Counted from the first letter of the stretch, positions 37,278-45,864 are shown. The stretch: DNA of 64,000 nucleotides from Streptomyces sp. NBC_00659 (GCF_036226925.1 NZ_CP109031.1:2108001-2172000); one strand, 5' to 3'. Made by a program: numbers and translations. The notes: generated by a model not told the origin, from the letters alone.

Positions 37278-37578
37278 CGTCGTCAGTCTCCAGAAGGTCT
37301 TCGCAGGTCTCGGGTGCAGCCCGGGCGGGCTTCGTGAGGGTACCCCGGTGCGGCCCGGCGGGGGTGTGGCGGCCGGTGTGGCGCGGGGAGCGGTCCCGCC
37401 GTGCCGGGTCGACGGGTCCGGGGTCCCCGGGGCCGGAATCCGCTGAGGTGACTCCCGTACACCCATGTGACTCGACCCGACCGTATACGACCCGTCGTGA
37501 CCGGACGCGACCTGCCGTGACGGTTTCCGCTTGTCGGGGCGGGCCCGCGCACGGGCTGCCGTGCGTCGGCCGGGACCC
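37278..37578. other. intergenic stretch upstream of cobL
   Basis: About 300 bases with short CGACCCG/CGTGACG-like words but no clear promoter, riboswitch or gene. It must hold the cobL promoter on the minus strand. Confidence 0.4.
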
Positions 37579-38220
37579 TCAGTTCCAGTCGTTGAAAGAG
37601 GAGTAGCGGCCCGTGTCGGTGAGGTGCTGCCCGTCCATTCCGTCGAGGTCCTCGGGCAGCAGGCTCCACACGATGAAGTCGGTGCGCAGGTCGACCCAGG
37701 TGCCCTCCTCGGTCCGGGTGCGCGCTATGCAGGCGTTGCGCAGCACGCCCTCGCTGATGCAGCCGATCTTCTGGGCCACCTGCTGCGAGGCGGTGTTGCC
37801 GGCGGCCGTGCGCAGTTCCACGCGCTCGAACTTCTGCTCGCGGAAGAGCCAGCGGGCGGTGGCGAGTGCGGCCTCGGACGCGTATCCCTCGCCGCGCGCC
37901 CAGGGGGCGATGATGTACGACAGCTCGGTGGACCTGACCCGCCAGTTGGTCTTGCCGAGCTGGATGACGCCGACCAGGCGCTGGGTGAGGAACTCGGTGA
38001 CGGCGAGGTCGAGTCCACGCCCGCGGGCGCGTTCGGTGGGCGCGTAGTCGGCGATCCAGTCGCGGGCACCGTCCTCGGTGAACGGCTGCGGAATCGACGT
38101 CCAGGCCGCCACCATCTCGTCGTTCATCATCTCGGTCAGCGCGGGCACGTCGTCCTCGTCGAGCGCACGCAGGACCAACCGCTCCGTGCTGATGGAGATG
38201 TCGGGGAAGGTGCTCGTCAT
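37579..38220 (-). CDS. RimJ/RimL-type GNAT acetyltransferase
   Basis: A 213-residue GNAT. The opening ISTERLVLRALDEDDVPAL is typical of the RimJ/RimL/YdaF branch. The acetyl-CoA part is IAPWARGEGYASEAALATARW, with ERVELRTAAGNTASQQVAQK after it. It probably acetylates the N-terminus of a protein or a small molecule. ATG 38220 is preceded by GGAG. Monocistronic by position. Confidence 0.9.
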   Translation of the reverse strand: MTSTFPDISISTERLVLRALDEDDVPALTEMMNDEMVAAWTSIPQPFTEDGARDWIADYAPTERARGRGLDLAVTEFLTQRLVGVIQLGKTNWRVRSTELSYIIAPWARGEGYASEAALATARWLFREQKFERVELRTAAGNTASQQVAQKIGCISEGVLRNACIARTRTEEGTWVDLRTDFIVWSLLPEDLDGMDGQHLTDTGRYSSFNDWN

Positions 38221-38314
38221 GCGACGCTCCGTAACCGTCGGGGACTTCGGACCTGATGTACCGTCGGGTCCGCTGAACTGCCCAGCATGCAGCATGAAAC
38301 CACTGAACGGCACA

Positions 38315-38349
38315 ACGGGGTCCACTCCCGGTAATGGAGCGGACCCCGT
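38315..38349 (-). terminator. terminator of metNIQ operon
   Basis: A stem of about 13 pairs with one mismatch (ACGGGGTCCACTCC with GGAGCGGACCCCGT, 7-base loop), about 48 bases past the end of metQ. No clear T-run. Confidence 0.65.
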
Positions 38350-38396
38350 GCGGTGACGAGTCGGGCCGGGGACGGCAGATCGGCCCGGGCGGGGGC

Positions 38397-39230
38397 CTAC
38401 TTGAACGACGGGATGACGGAGCCGGCGTACTTGTCCTCGATGAACTTCTTGACCTCGGGCGAGGTGAGGAGCTTCGCCAGCTTCTTCACACGCGGGTCGT
38501 TCTCGTTGCCCTTCTTGACGGCGAGGAAGTTGCCGTACGGGTTGTTCGTCGCCGACTCCAGGACGAGGGCGTCCTTGGCGGGCTTGAGGCCGGAGGATAT
38601 GGCGTAGTTGCCGTTGATCACCGCGGCGTCCACGTCGTCCAGGGAGCGCGGGGTCTGAGCCGCCTCGACCTCCTTGAACTTGAGGTTCTTCGGGTTCTTG
38701 GAGATGTCCTGCGGGGTCGCCTCGCTGCCGGCGCCGTCCTTGAGGGTGATGAGCCCCTTGGACGCGAGCAGCTTCAGGGCACGCGCCTCGTTCACGGCGT
38801 CGTTCGGCACCGCGACGGTCGCGCCGCTCTTCAGGGCGTCGACGCTCTTCACCTTGTGCGAGTAGAGGCCGAGCGGCTCCAGGTGCACCGTGACGACGGG
38901 CACGATGTGCGTGCCGCGCTTCTTGTTGAAGTCGTCCAGGTACGGCTGGTTCTGGAAGTAGTTGGCGTCCACCGAGCCGTCCTCGGTCGCCGTGTTCGGC
39001 ACGATGTAGTCCTGGAACTCCTTGACCTCCAGGTCGAGTCCCGCCTTCTTCGCCAGGTTCTTCTCGATGAAGTTCAGGATCTCGGCGTGGGGGACCGGGC
39101 TGGCCGCGACGATGAGCGGGCCGCTGGTGTCGGAGGCGGTGGAGTCCTTGTCCGAGCCGCAGGCGGAAAGCCCGAGGGTGAGGGCTCCGGCGGCGAGGAC
39201 GGCAGTGGTGATCTTGGCAGTGTTACGCAC
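38397..39230 (-). CDS. metQ: methionine-binding lipoprotein
   Basis: A 277-residue NlpA/MetQ-family protein. The lipoprotein signal ends in LGLSACGS (Cys at about 24). The mature domain has VAASPVPHAEILNFI, DYIVPNTATEDGSVDANYFQ and AVPNDAVNEARALKLL, the classic MetQ landmarks. It captures D- or L-methionine outside the membrane for MetNI. GTG 39230 follows AGGAAAGG. Last gene of metN-metI-metQ, 97 bases after metI. Confidence 0.95.
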   Translation of the reverse strand: MRNTAKITTAVLAAGALTLGLSACGSDKDSTASDTSGPLIVAASPVPHAEILNFIEKNLAKKAGLDLEVKEFQDYIVPNTATEDGSVDANYFQNQPYLDDFNKKRGTHIVPVVTVHLEPLGLYSHKVKSVDALKSGATVAVPNDAVNEARALKLLASKGLITLKDGAGSEATPQDISKNPKNLKFKEVEAAQTPRSLDDVDAAVINGNYAISSGLKPAKDALVLESATNNPYGNFLAVKKGNENDPRVKKLAKLLTSPEVKKFIEDKYAGSVIPSFK

Positions 39231-39327
39231 GAAAAGTGCCTTTCCTGAGGGGTGAAGCGGCCCCGTCATGGGGTGGACGGGGAAATCTGCGGGTGGGGCC
39301 GGGGACCACGGGTGGGTCCGCGGTTGT

Positions 39328-40065
39328 TCAGGCTGCCTCGCCGACGTCCGTGGTCACGGGCCGGCCGGACTTCAGCAGGCGCAGCCTCGGGGCGGGGCCC
39401 GAGTGACCGCTCCGGCGGTCCAGGGTGCGGGCCGCGTAGTCGCCGGCGAACTGGATGGCCGAGATGACCACGGCGAGGAGGGCGACGATGATCCACATCA
39501 GCTCGGTCTCGAAGCGCTGGTAGCCGTAGCGGATGGCGAGATCGCCCAGTCCGCCCGCGCCGACGGTGCCGGCCATCGCGGAGTAGCCGATGAGGGCCAC
39601 GACCGTGGTGGTCCCCGAGGAGATCAGCGACGGCAGCGACTCGGGGACGAGAACCTTGCGGACGACGGTCCAGGTGTTGCCGCCCATCGACTGCACGGCC
39701 TCGACGAGCCCGCCGTCCACCTCACGGACGGCCGTCTCGACCAGACGCGCGAAGAACGGGATCGCACCGATGGCGAGCGGCACGATGGCGGCCTCGCGGC
39801 CGATGGTCGTGCCGGTGATCCACCGGGTGAAGGTCATCAGCGCGACCATCAGGATGATGAACGGCATCGAGCGGGCGATGTTCACGACCTGCCCGACGAC
39901 CTTGTTGGCGACGACGTTCTGCAACAGGCCCCCGCGGTCCGTCAGCACCAGCAGGACACCGAGCGGCAGGCCGCCGGCGATCGCGATGAGGGTGGACCAG
40001 CCGACCATGTAGAGCGTGTTCCAACACTCCTCGGACAGCAGCGGCTGCATCTCGGACCAGCTCAC
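39328..40065 (-). CDS. metI: methionine ABC transporter permease
   Basis: A 245-residue permease with about five membrane spans. Landmarks are WNTLYMVGWSTLIAIAGGLP, NIARSMPFIILMVAL and the coupling loop EAVQSMGGNTWTVVRKVLVP. GTG overlaps the stop of metN (GTGA), so translation is coupled. The C-terminal tail is longer and more basic than in E. coli MetI. Confidence 0.95.
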   Translation of the reverse strand: MSWSEMQPLLSEECWNTLYMVGWSTLIAIAGGLPLGVLLVLTDRGGLLQNVVANKVVGQVVNIARSMPFIILMVALMTFTRWITGTTIGREAAIVPLAIGAIPFFARLVETAVREVDGGLVEAVQSMGGNTWTVVRKVLVPESLPSLISSGTTTVVALIGYSAMAGTVGAGGLGDLAIRYGYQRFETELMWIIVALLAVVISAIQFAGDYAARTLDRRSGHSGPAPRLRLLKSGRPVTTDVGEAA

Positions 40066-41111
40066 TTGGCACCTTCCTTGACCAGCGTGGGCTGCTGCCC
40101 CTGGATGTCGATCTGCAGGCCCTGCTCGCGGAGGAACCCGATCGGCACGACGTTCTCCTCGTAGCGGCCGGGCAGCTCGATGCGCATCCGGCCGACCTGC
40201 CTGCCCGCGACGGTGTCCATCGCGGCCCCGAGGATCGAGATGTCGATGTTGTACGTGCGCGAGAGCTGCGAGATGACGGGCTGGGTCGCCGACTCGCCGT
40301 GGAAGGTGACGTCGATGACCGTGCGGTCGTCGCCGGAGGCCTCGCCGCTGACGGGGAAGAGCGAGGCGGCCAGCTCGGAGCCCGGGGTCGCGAGCAGTTC
40401 GCCGACCGTTCCGGACTCGACGATGCGGCCGTTGTCCATCAGCGCGGCCGAGTCGCAGACGGTCTTGACGACGTCCATCTCGTGGGTGATGAGCAGGACG
40501 GTCAGACCCAGCTGCCGGTTCAGGTCGCGCAGGAGCTGGAGGATGGAGCGGGTGGTCTCGGGGTCGAGGGCGCTGGTCGCCTCGTCGGAGAGCAGCACCT
40601 TCGGGTCGCCGGCCAGCGCGCGGGCGATGCCGACTCGCTGCTTCTGGCCGCCGGAGAGCTGGGCCGGGTAGGACCCCGCCTTGTCGGACAGGCCGACCAG
40701 GTCCAGGAGTTGGCGGGCCTTGTGGCTGCGCTCCCTCCTGGAGAGGCCGAGAATCTCGAGCGGCAGCTCGACGTTGTCCTGGACGGTCCGCGAGGACAGC
40801 AGGTTGAAGTGCTGGAAGACCATGCCGATCCGGCTGCGGGCCTGGCGCAGCTCCCGGCCGGCGCGCGGACCGCGCCCGACGAGAGCGGTGAGGTCCCGGC
40901 CGTCGACGGTGACCGTGCCGGAGGTCGGACGCTCCAGGAGGTTGACGCAGCGGATGAGCGAGGACTTGCCGGCACCGGACTGGCCGATGACGCCGAACAC
41001 CTCGCCTTCGCGGACGTGCAGATCGACGCCGTCGAGGGCGGTCACTTCACGGCCGCGCGAGCGGTAGACCTTGGTGAGGCCCGTTGTCGTGATCACAGGG
41101 GATTCCGTCAC
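40062..41111 (-). CDS. metN: methionine ABC transporter ATP-binding protein
   Basis: A 349-residue ATPase. Walker A is GQSGAGKS, the signature is QLSGGQKQR, Walker B is VLLSDEAT and the switch His is LLITHEMD. The C-terminal NIL domain (SATQPVISQLSRTYNIDISI) binds methionine and shuts the transporter when the cell is replete. GTG 41111 and GTG 41096 (VITTTGLTK) are both possible; neither has a strong ribosome binding site. The upstream region carries a Met/Cys-rich leader ORF. Confidence 0.94.
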   Translation of the reverse strand: MTESPVITTTGLTKVYRSRGREVTALDGVDLHVREGEVFGVIGQSGAGKSSLIRCVNLLERPTSGTVTVDGRDLTALVGRGPRAGRELRQARSRIGMVFQHFNLLSSRTVQDNVELPLEILGLSRRERSHKARQLLDLVGLSDKAGSYPAQLSGGQKQRVGIARALAGDPKVLLSDEATSALDPETTRSILQLLRDLNRQLGLTVLLITHEMDVVKTVCDSAALMDNGRIVESGTVGELLATPGSELAASLFPVSGEASGDDRTVIDVTFHGESATQPVISQLSRTYNIDISILGAAMDTVAGRQVGRMRIELPGRYEENVVPIGFLREQGLQIDIQGQQPTLVKEGAK

Positions 41112-41303
41112 TGTCGAGTGCGGGGCGTGGGTGTGCGCCGGGCACGGGTGCATTCGGTCGCAACGCGGCACGGTTCTCGCGATGGCGATGGAACCGGAAG
41201 GAGAACGTGTGCGCGGGGCAGCCCGGTCACGTACGCGGTACGGACACGGGGCGCGGCGGTCCCGCTTCGGGGCGCGGGATCAGGCGGTGGTGCGGGGGGC
41301 CCT

Positions 41304-41348
41304 CTAGCAGGCACACATTCGACACATACAACGAGCACCGGGCGTCAT
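41304..41348 (-). CDS. Met/Cys-rich leader peptide upstream of metNIQ
   Basis: A 14-codon ORF reading MTPGARCMCRMCAC, stop TAG. GAGG lies 5 bases before the ATG, a good site. Three Met and five Cys in 14 residues, alternating at the end, are far above chance in this genome. The ORF ends about 190 bases before metN in the same direction. Small dyads lie between (41260-41279 and 41171-41196). I infer a translated leader that senses charged tRNA-Met/tRNA-Cys or sulphur amino acid supply. An upstream in-frame ATG (41390) has no ribosome binding site. Confidence 0.6.
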   Translation of the reverse strand: MTPGARCMCRMCAC

Positions 41349-41425
41349 GGTCGCCTCGGTCGCAAGGATGCGGTCGCTCGTCGTGGTCATGGGAGGAAGT
41401 AAAGCAGACCGGGGGCCGGGGGCCG

Positions 41426-41456
41426 CCACCGCTGTCCGAATAGCGGACAGCGGTGG
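41426..41456. promoter_or_regulatory. 13-bp perfect palindrome between HAD gene and met leader
   Basis: CCACCGCTGTCCG, 5 bases, CGGACAGCGGTGG. It lies 19 bases past the stop of the HAD gene and about 75 bases before the leader peptide. It can be the terminator of the HAD gene, although no T-run follows on the minus strand, or an operator for the met operon. Confidence 0.6.
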
Positions 41457-41474
41457 ACACCGGCGGACGCCTTC

Positions 41475-42122
41475 TCAGGCCCGGACGGAGATCTCCATCC
41501 CCTTGTCCGTCACCAGTACGGACAAGGCGGAGAGGTCCTCGACCACGAGGTCCGCGTCGAGTTCGCCGGCCTGGTGCGTTGTGGCCAACGCCACGGTGGT
41601 CATGCCCGCGGCGCGGCCCGCCCGGAGCCCGGCGGGGGCGTCCTCGAAGACGACGCAGCGGGCCGGGTCGACGCCCAGTTCGCGGGCGGCCAGCAGATAG
41701 GGCTCGGGGTCGGGCTTTCCCCGGGTGACGTCGTCGGCGCAGACCATCGTCTTGGGGCGGATCCCCACCTCGTCGAGCCGGGCTTCGGCGAGCCTGCGGG
41801 TGGCGGAGGTCACGACGGCCCAGCGCTCGGCGGGCAGTCCGGCGAGCAGCGCGAGGGTGCCGGGCAGCGCCTCGACCCCGCCCGGCACGTCGTCGACCTC
41901 CAGCTGCTCGATGCGGGCGAGCGCCTCGGGGACGAGGGCGGCGGGCAGCAGGTCGGCGGCTATCTCGACGGCGGGGCGGCCGTGCAGGCCGATCGCGGCG
42001 AAGTCCTCGGCGGTGATCCCGTACTCCTCGGCCCACAGGGTCCAGCAGCGGTTCACCGACTCGAGGGACGAGACGAGGGTGCCGTCGTTGTCGAACAGGA
42101 GGGCTTCAGCGTGGATCGTCAT
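41475..42122 (-). CDS. HAD-superfamily sugar-phosphate phosphatase-like hydrolase
   Basis: A 215-residue HAD subfamily IA enzyme. Motif I is FDNDGTLVSS (nucleophile Asp), motif II VVTSAT, motif III Lys in RGKPDPEPYLLAA and motif IV VFEDAPAGLRAGRAAG. The cap is the small helical type of beta-phosphoglucomutase or sugar phosphatases. The substrate is probably a sugar phosphate. The first Asp is followed by Asn-Asp in place of the usual x-Asp, which is common in this branch. Divergent from the membrane protein gene at 42192. Confidence 0.92.
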   Translation of the reverse strand: MTIHAEALLFDNDGTLVSSLESVNRCWTLWAEEYGITAEDFAAIGLHGRPAVEIAADLLPAALVPEALARIEQLEVDDVPGGVEALPGTLALLAGLPAERWAVVTSATRRLAEARLDEVGIRPKTMVCADDVTRGKPDPEPYLLAARELGVDPARCVVFEDAPAGLRAGRAAGMTTVALATTHQAGELDADLVVEDLSALSVLVTDKGMEISVRA

Positions 42123-42191
42123 GGCTTCGACCCTACGGGGGAGCCCGGGGGCGAGCGCATCAGGTCTTTTGGCCCGTAATAGGGTCACGGC

Positions 42192-42551
42192 ATGTTTGAT
42201 GCCCTGACGGTCGCGACGGCCGTCGCCGCGCTCGCGCTCGCCGCCTGGTGCGGCTGGGCCGCCCATCGCGATCAGCCCACCAAGGACTGGCACTTCATCG
42301 GCATGGCCGTGGTGAGCGTGCTGGTCCTGGTCCAGCTGGTGATCGGCGTCGTCCAGCTGGCGCGCGGCGAGAAGCCGGAACAGGGCACGACGATCTTCGT
42401 GGCGTATCTGATCGGCGCCTTCGCCTGCATCCCCGCCGCGGGATTCATGTCGCTGGCGGAGCGCACCCGCTGGGGTTCGGTCACGGTGGCGGCCGGCGGC
42501 ATCGTACTGGCCGTGCTCGAAGTCCGGCTCTACGACATCTGGGGAGGCTGA
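42192..42551 (+). CDS. small integral membrane protein
   Basis: A 119-residue protein with four hydrophobic spans (TVATAVAALALAAWCGWAA, VVSVLVLVQLVIGVVQLA, IFVAYLIGAFACIPAAGFM, VTVAAGGIVLAVLEVRL). No family known to me by function. It is followed after one base by the next membrane protein gene, so the two are coupled. Confidence 0.85.
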   Translation: MFDALTVATAVAALALAAWCGWAAHRDQPTKDWHFIGMAVVSVLVLVQLVIGVVQLARGEKPEQGTTIFVAYLIGAFACIPAAGFMSLAERTRWGSVTVAAGGIVLAVLEVRLYDIWGG

Positions 42552-42552
42552 G

Positions 42553-43068
42553 ATGACGGCCACGGAGGAGAACACGACCGTGCCTCGGGACGAGCGGAAC
42601 GCGCAGGGCGTGCAGGGCGTGCAGGGCGTGCAGGACGGAACGACGCCGGAGCCGGCCGCCGGCACGAAGCGCGCGCGGCTGATCGGCGGCCCCGGGATCC
42701 TGCTGGTGTGGCTGTACGGAGTGATGGTGGTCGGCGCCGTGTCGCGGTCGGCCGTGCAGATCTCCACGCAGTTCGACAAGGCACCGCTCGCCTACTCGCT
42801 GTCCGCGGTCGCCGGTCTCGTGTACGGATTCATCACGTACTCGCTCGTGCGCGGCGGCGAGAGGGCGCGCAGGGCGGCGCTGGTGTGCTGCGCCGCCGAG
42901 CTCGCGGGTGTACTGATCGTCGGGACCTGGACGCTGGCCGAGCCCTCCGCCTTCCCCGACGCCACGGTGTGGTCGGACTACGGCATGGGCTATCTCTTCA
43001 TCCCGGTCCTGCTGCCGCTGTCGGCGATGTACTGGCTGCGCAAGGCGCGTAGGACCGCCGCTGTCTGA
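42553..43068 (+). CDS. integral membrane protein, partner of the preceding gene
   Basis: A 171-residue protein. The hydrophilic N-terminus contains a threefold QGV repeat from a perfect 9-base repeat at 42604-42630. About four hydrophobic spans follow (GGPGILLVWLYGVMVVGAV first). One base separates it from the previous gene, which suggests the two proteins act together in the membrane. Function unknown. Confidence 0.85.
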   Translation: MTATEENTTVPRDERNAQGVQGVQGVQDGTTPEPAAGTKRARLIGGPGILLVWLYGVMVVGAVSRSAVQISTQFDKAPLAYSLSAVAGLVYGFITYSLVRGGERARRAALVCCAAELAGVLIVGTWTLAEPSAFPDATVWSDYGMGYLFIPVLLPLSAMYWLRKARRTAAV

Positions 43069-43092
43069 CGAACCGGCCGAAGCCGGCCGCGC

Positions 43093-43596
43093 TCAGGCGC
43101 TGGTCGCGTACACGCCGGTGTCGGCGCCCTTGGCCAGGGTCACCAGCGTCATGCGCTCGCCCACCCGTTCCTGCGAGACGGGCGCGTAGCCGTGCTTGAG
43201 GTACAGGCGCAGGTTGCGCTCGCTGCGGTGGCCCGTGAACAGCTGGAAGGACTTGGCCGTTCCTTCGGCGCCGAGGCGGGTCTCGATCGCGTCGAGCAGA
43301 CGTCCGCCCAGGCCGTGCCGCTGCATGCGCGGGTGCACGATGAGCTTGTTGATGCGGGCCGTGCCGTCGGTGTCGACGGCGCCGCGCACCGAGGCCACCA
43401 CCTCGTCGCCGAGCCGGGCCACCAGCACGGTGCCGCCCGCCAGTTCCGCCCTGAGCGAGTCGAGCGGCTGGGTGAGCGGCTCGATGCCGTAGTCGCCGTA
43501 CAGCTCGGCCTCGCTCTGATAGCAGAGGTACTGCAGCTTCAGGATCGATTCCGCATCCTGCTCGGTCGCCGCCGAGATGGTCACGCTCATGCCCAT
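43093..43596 (-). CDS. GNAT-family acetyltransferase
   Basis: A 167-residue protein with the GNAT core: INKLIVHPRMQRHGLGGRLL (acetyl-CoA loop) and FTGHRSERNLRLYLKHGYAP. A GGGAGG precedes ATG 43596; ATG 43590 is an alternative. The substrate is unknown. Convergent with the membrane protein pair, downstream of the sigma factor gene. Confidence 0.9.
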   Translation of the reverse strand: MGMSVTISAATEQDAESILKLQYLCYQSEAELYGDYGIEPLTQPLDSLRAELAGGTVLVARLGDEVVASVRGAVDTDGTARINKLIVHPRMQRHGLGGRLLDAIETRLGAEGTAKSFQLFTGHRSERNLRLYLKHGYAPVSQERVGERMTLVTLAKGADTGVYATSA

Positions 43597-43651
43597 GTGT
43601 GCATGCCTCCCGCTCACCTGTTCCGGTCGTCCCCCACTCCTATCCCCGTCG

Positions 43652-44146
43652 TCAGCGGGCCGCAACCTCCGCCGTCAGCAATCGACGAAGACATCCAAGA
43701 CATCTGGAGCGTTCCGGACCAAGACTGCCCTGTGAGATACCCAACTCGCCTGCGATCTCCTGGTAGGTGAGGTCCCTGGGGGAGAGCAGGGCGGCCATCA
43801 GGCCCGGACAGCGGCCGGGCAGTCGGCGTACCGCCTCGTGCAGCTCGCGACCGCGGACGGCGGCCATCGCCCGCTGCTCCGGGCCAGAACCGCTGTCGTC
43901 CGCGGGCTCGGTGGCGTAGGGCTGCTCGACGCGGGCCGTGCGGCGGCTGCGGCGGGCCTCCGAGCGCACGGCCCGGCGCACCCAGCGCCGCGGGTCGGCG
44001 GGCGGTCCCGTCGTGTCCAGGCGTTCCAGCAGCCGCAGCCAGACGGCCTGTTCCAGGTCGCCCGGCTCGGCACCCGAGGCGTGGGCCTCCGCCGACGCCT
44101 CGGCGGACAGCAGCGGGCGCAGGGCGGTAACCAGCTCGTGGGTCAT
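43652..44146 (-). CDS. sigma-70-like RNA polymerase sigma factor, divergent
   Basis: A 164-residue protein. The C-terminal part (LHEAVRRLPGRCPGL, LTYQEIAGELGISQGSLG) is a region 4 helix-turn-helix for -35 recognition. The N-terminal part (DLEQAVWLRLLERLD, DPRRWVRRAVRSEARRSRR) resembles a region 2 that is short and divergent. The end (SRCLGCLRRLL) has two Cys. No anti-sigma gene is adjacent. ATG 44146 or GTG 44155 may start it; both lie just after a strong hairpin that could hide the ribosome binding site. Confidence 0.8.
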   Translation of the reverse strand: MTHELVTALRPLLSAEASAEAHASGAEPGDLEQAVWLRLLERLDTTGPPADPRRWVRRAVRSEARRSRRTARVEQPYATEPADDSGSGPEQRAMAAVRGRELHEAVRRLPGRCPGLMAALLSPRDLTYQEIAGELGISQGSLGPERSRCLGCLRRLLTAEVAAR

Positions 44147-44159
44147 GTGCGGCACGACG

Positions 44160-44193
44160 CGGCCGCCCCGGCACGAGGTTGCCGGGGCGGCCG
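44160..44193. terminator. strong hairpin between glpQ-like gene and sigma factor
   Basis: A 14 bp perfect stem CGGCCGCCCCGGCA / TGCCGGGGCGGCCG with a 6-base loop, 100 bases past the phosphodiesterase gene and 5-14 bases before the sigma factor start. Confidence 0.7.
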
Positions 44194-44292
44194 TTTCTCA
44201 CCCCATCCGGGGTGAGGGGGTCGTCCGTTGACGGAGGGCGGGCATCCGTCCCGTTCCGTGCCCCGGTCCGTCGGCGGACCGGGGCCGTGGCC

Positions 44293-45456
44293 TCATCGCC
44301 CGAGGAAGTCCGCGCGGGCCAGCACCGCGGTGTCCGCGTTGTCGGAGAACACGCCGTCGATGCCCGTCTCGAAGTAGACCTTGAACGCGCCGAAGGGGTC
44401 CCCGTAGGCGTCCGCTGCGGTGCCCTGGCGGAAGTTCGCGGGCAGGAAGGGGTTCTCGTTGCGCATGGTGTACGGGTGCAGGATGAGGCCCGCGCGGTGC
44501 GCGTCGGCGACGAGCGTGGTCGGCGTGGTCAGGTTGCCGGCCGCGTCCTTCGGGATGACCAGGTCGAGGGTGGGGCCGATGCCCTGCGCGTACGAGGCGA
44601 TCCACTGCAGGCCCGCGGGCGTGACGAGGTCGGCGACCGTGCGGGGGTCACCCGCCGCGACGAAGTCCCAGGGGCGGGTGCTCGCGGCCGAGAGCAGGAC
44701 GACGAGCGGGTTGCCGACGAGCTTGTCCAGCCGCTGGATGCTGCTCGGCTCGAAGGACTGGAGGATGACCGGCGAGTCCTTCTTGTCCTTGCCGTACTTG
44801 CGCAGCAGTTTCGCGACCCGCTCCTCCAGGCCGAGGCCGAGGGCCCGGAAGTAGGTGGGGTGCTTGGTCTCGGGGTAGATCCAGACCTGCTTGCCGCGCC
44901 TGCGGGTCTGCTCGTCCTGCCAGCGGAGCACCTCTTCGAAGGTGGGGATCTCCCAGCGGCCGTTGTAGAGGGTGTTGTGCGGGCGGTTCGCGGGGATGCG
45001 CTCGACGGCGCGCAGGGTCTTCAGCTCGGCGAGGGTGAAGTCCTCGGTGAACCAGCCGGTGGTGGGTACCCCGTCGAGCGTCTTGGTCGTCTTGCGGCCG
45101 GCGAACTCGGGGTGCGCCGAGACATCCGTCGTCCCGCCGATTTCCGGCTCGTGACGGCATACGAGATGGCCGTCCCTGGTGGGCACCAGGTCGCCGGCCT
45201 CGACGACGTCGGCGCCCAGGTCGAGGGCGAGCTGGTACGAGCCGAAGGTGTGCTCCGGCCGGTAGCCGCTGGCTCCGCGGTGACCGATGACGGTCGGTCT
45301 GGGCAGACTCCGGTAGCCGCCGCCTCCGTGGCGTTCGTCCGCGCTCGCGGTGCCGGGCAGGCCGAGGGCCGCTCCGCCCGCCCCGAGCACCGCGGCTCCC
45401 AGCAGTGTCCGTCGCGCCGTGCCCCGCTCCTGACCGTTCGACTCCTGCGCCCGCAT
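44293..45456 (-). CDS. glpQ: Tat-secreted glycerophosphodiester phosphodiesterase
   Basis: A 387-residue GDPD-family enzyme. The signal is twin-arginine (TARRTLLGAAVLGAGG, cleavage near TASADE). The catalytic start is VIGHRGASGYRPEHT (His pair), followed by the acidic VVEAGDLVPTRDGHLVCRHE. It hydrolyses glycerophosphodiesters outside the cell to glycerol 3-phosphate and an alcohol, for phosphate or carbon scavenging. The length suits the larger GlpQ type. No PHO box was recognised upstream, but I could not scan for one. Confidence 0.93.
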   Translation of the reverse strand: MRAQESNGQERGTARRTLLGAAVLGAGGAALGLPGTASADERHGGGGYRSLPRPTVIGHRGASGYRPEHTFGSYQLALDLGADVVEAGDLVPTRDGHLVCRHEPEIGGTTDVSAHPEFAGRKTTKTLDGVPTTGWFTEDFTLAELKTLRAVERIPANRPHNTLYNGRWEIPTFEEVLRWQDEQTRRRGKQVWIYPETKHPTYFRALGLGLEERVAKLLRKYGKDKKDSPVILQSFEPSSIQRLDKLVGNPLVVLLSAASTRPWDFVAAGDPRTVADLVTPAGLQWIASYAQGIGPTLDLVIPKDAAGNLTTPTTLVADAHRAGLILHPYTMRNENPFLPANFRQGTAADAYGDPFGAFKVYFETGIDGVFSDNADTAVLARADFLGR

Positions 45457-45864
45457 GAGCGCTCCTCCCGCCGTAGGTGCCTGCCTGTCGAAGCGGGACG
45501 ATCGTAGGTGTCCTGGCGTGACGGGAGGGAGGCCCGCGGCGGAACAGTGGGTGACCTCGGATCCCCCGCAGGATGCGGAACATGACGGTCCGTCGGCATC
45601 GGTCGGGCGGTCGGGGGTAGGCGTGAGGCGGAGGGGGGCGTACGGCCCTCCGCCGGGCGCTCACCCGTTCGCCGGTACCCGCGCGCGATGTCCGTCACAC
45701 CGGACCGGACCCGTGTCCACCGCCCACAGGCACACAACCGCAGGTAAACATAGGTCAACAGTGCGTATCCGGTCGATGAACCCGATGTGCAATCGACCGG
45801 GAACCGCGAGTATCGTCCTCACCTGCACAGACTCCATACCGATCCCTTGACACCGGAGGGCCCG
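45457..45864. other. divergent intergenic stretch
   Basis: About 410 bases between the phosphodiesterase and plsC starts. A 9 bp dyad GGCGGAGGG/CCCTCCGCC lies at 45627-45654, and an AT-richer patch near 45740-45840 probably holds the plsC promoter. An ATG at 45787 opens the plsC frame but without a ribosome binding site. No gene is seen. Confidence 0.5.

Noticed and set aside
41349..41390. Longer leader ORF starting at ATG 41390 (28 codons)
   Set aside because: The ATG is preceded by CTTCCTCCC, which is the complement of a ribosome binding site; the inner ATG at 41348 has GAGG at the right distance.
41112..41474. SAM riboswitch upstream of metN
   Set aside because: I could not find the conserved core words of SAM-I or SAM-IV classes in this stretch; the leader ORF explains the region better. 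A covariance-model search would decide.
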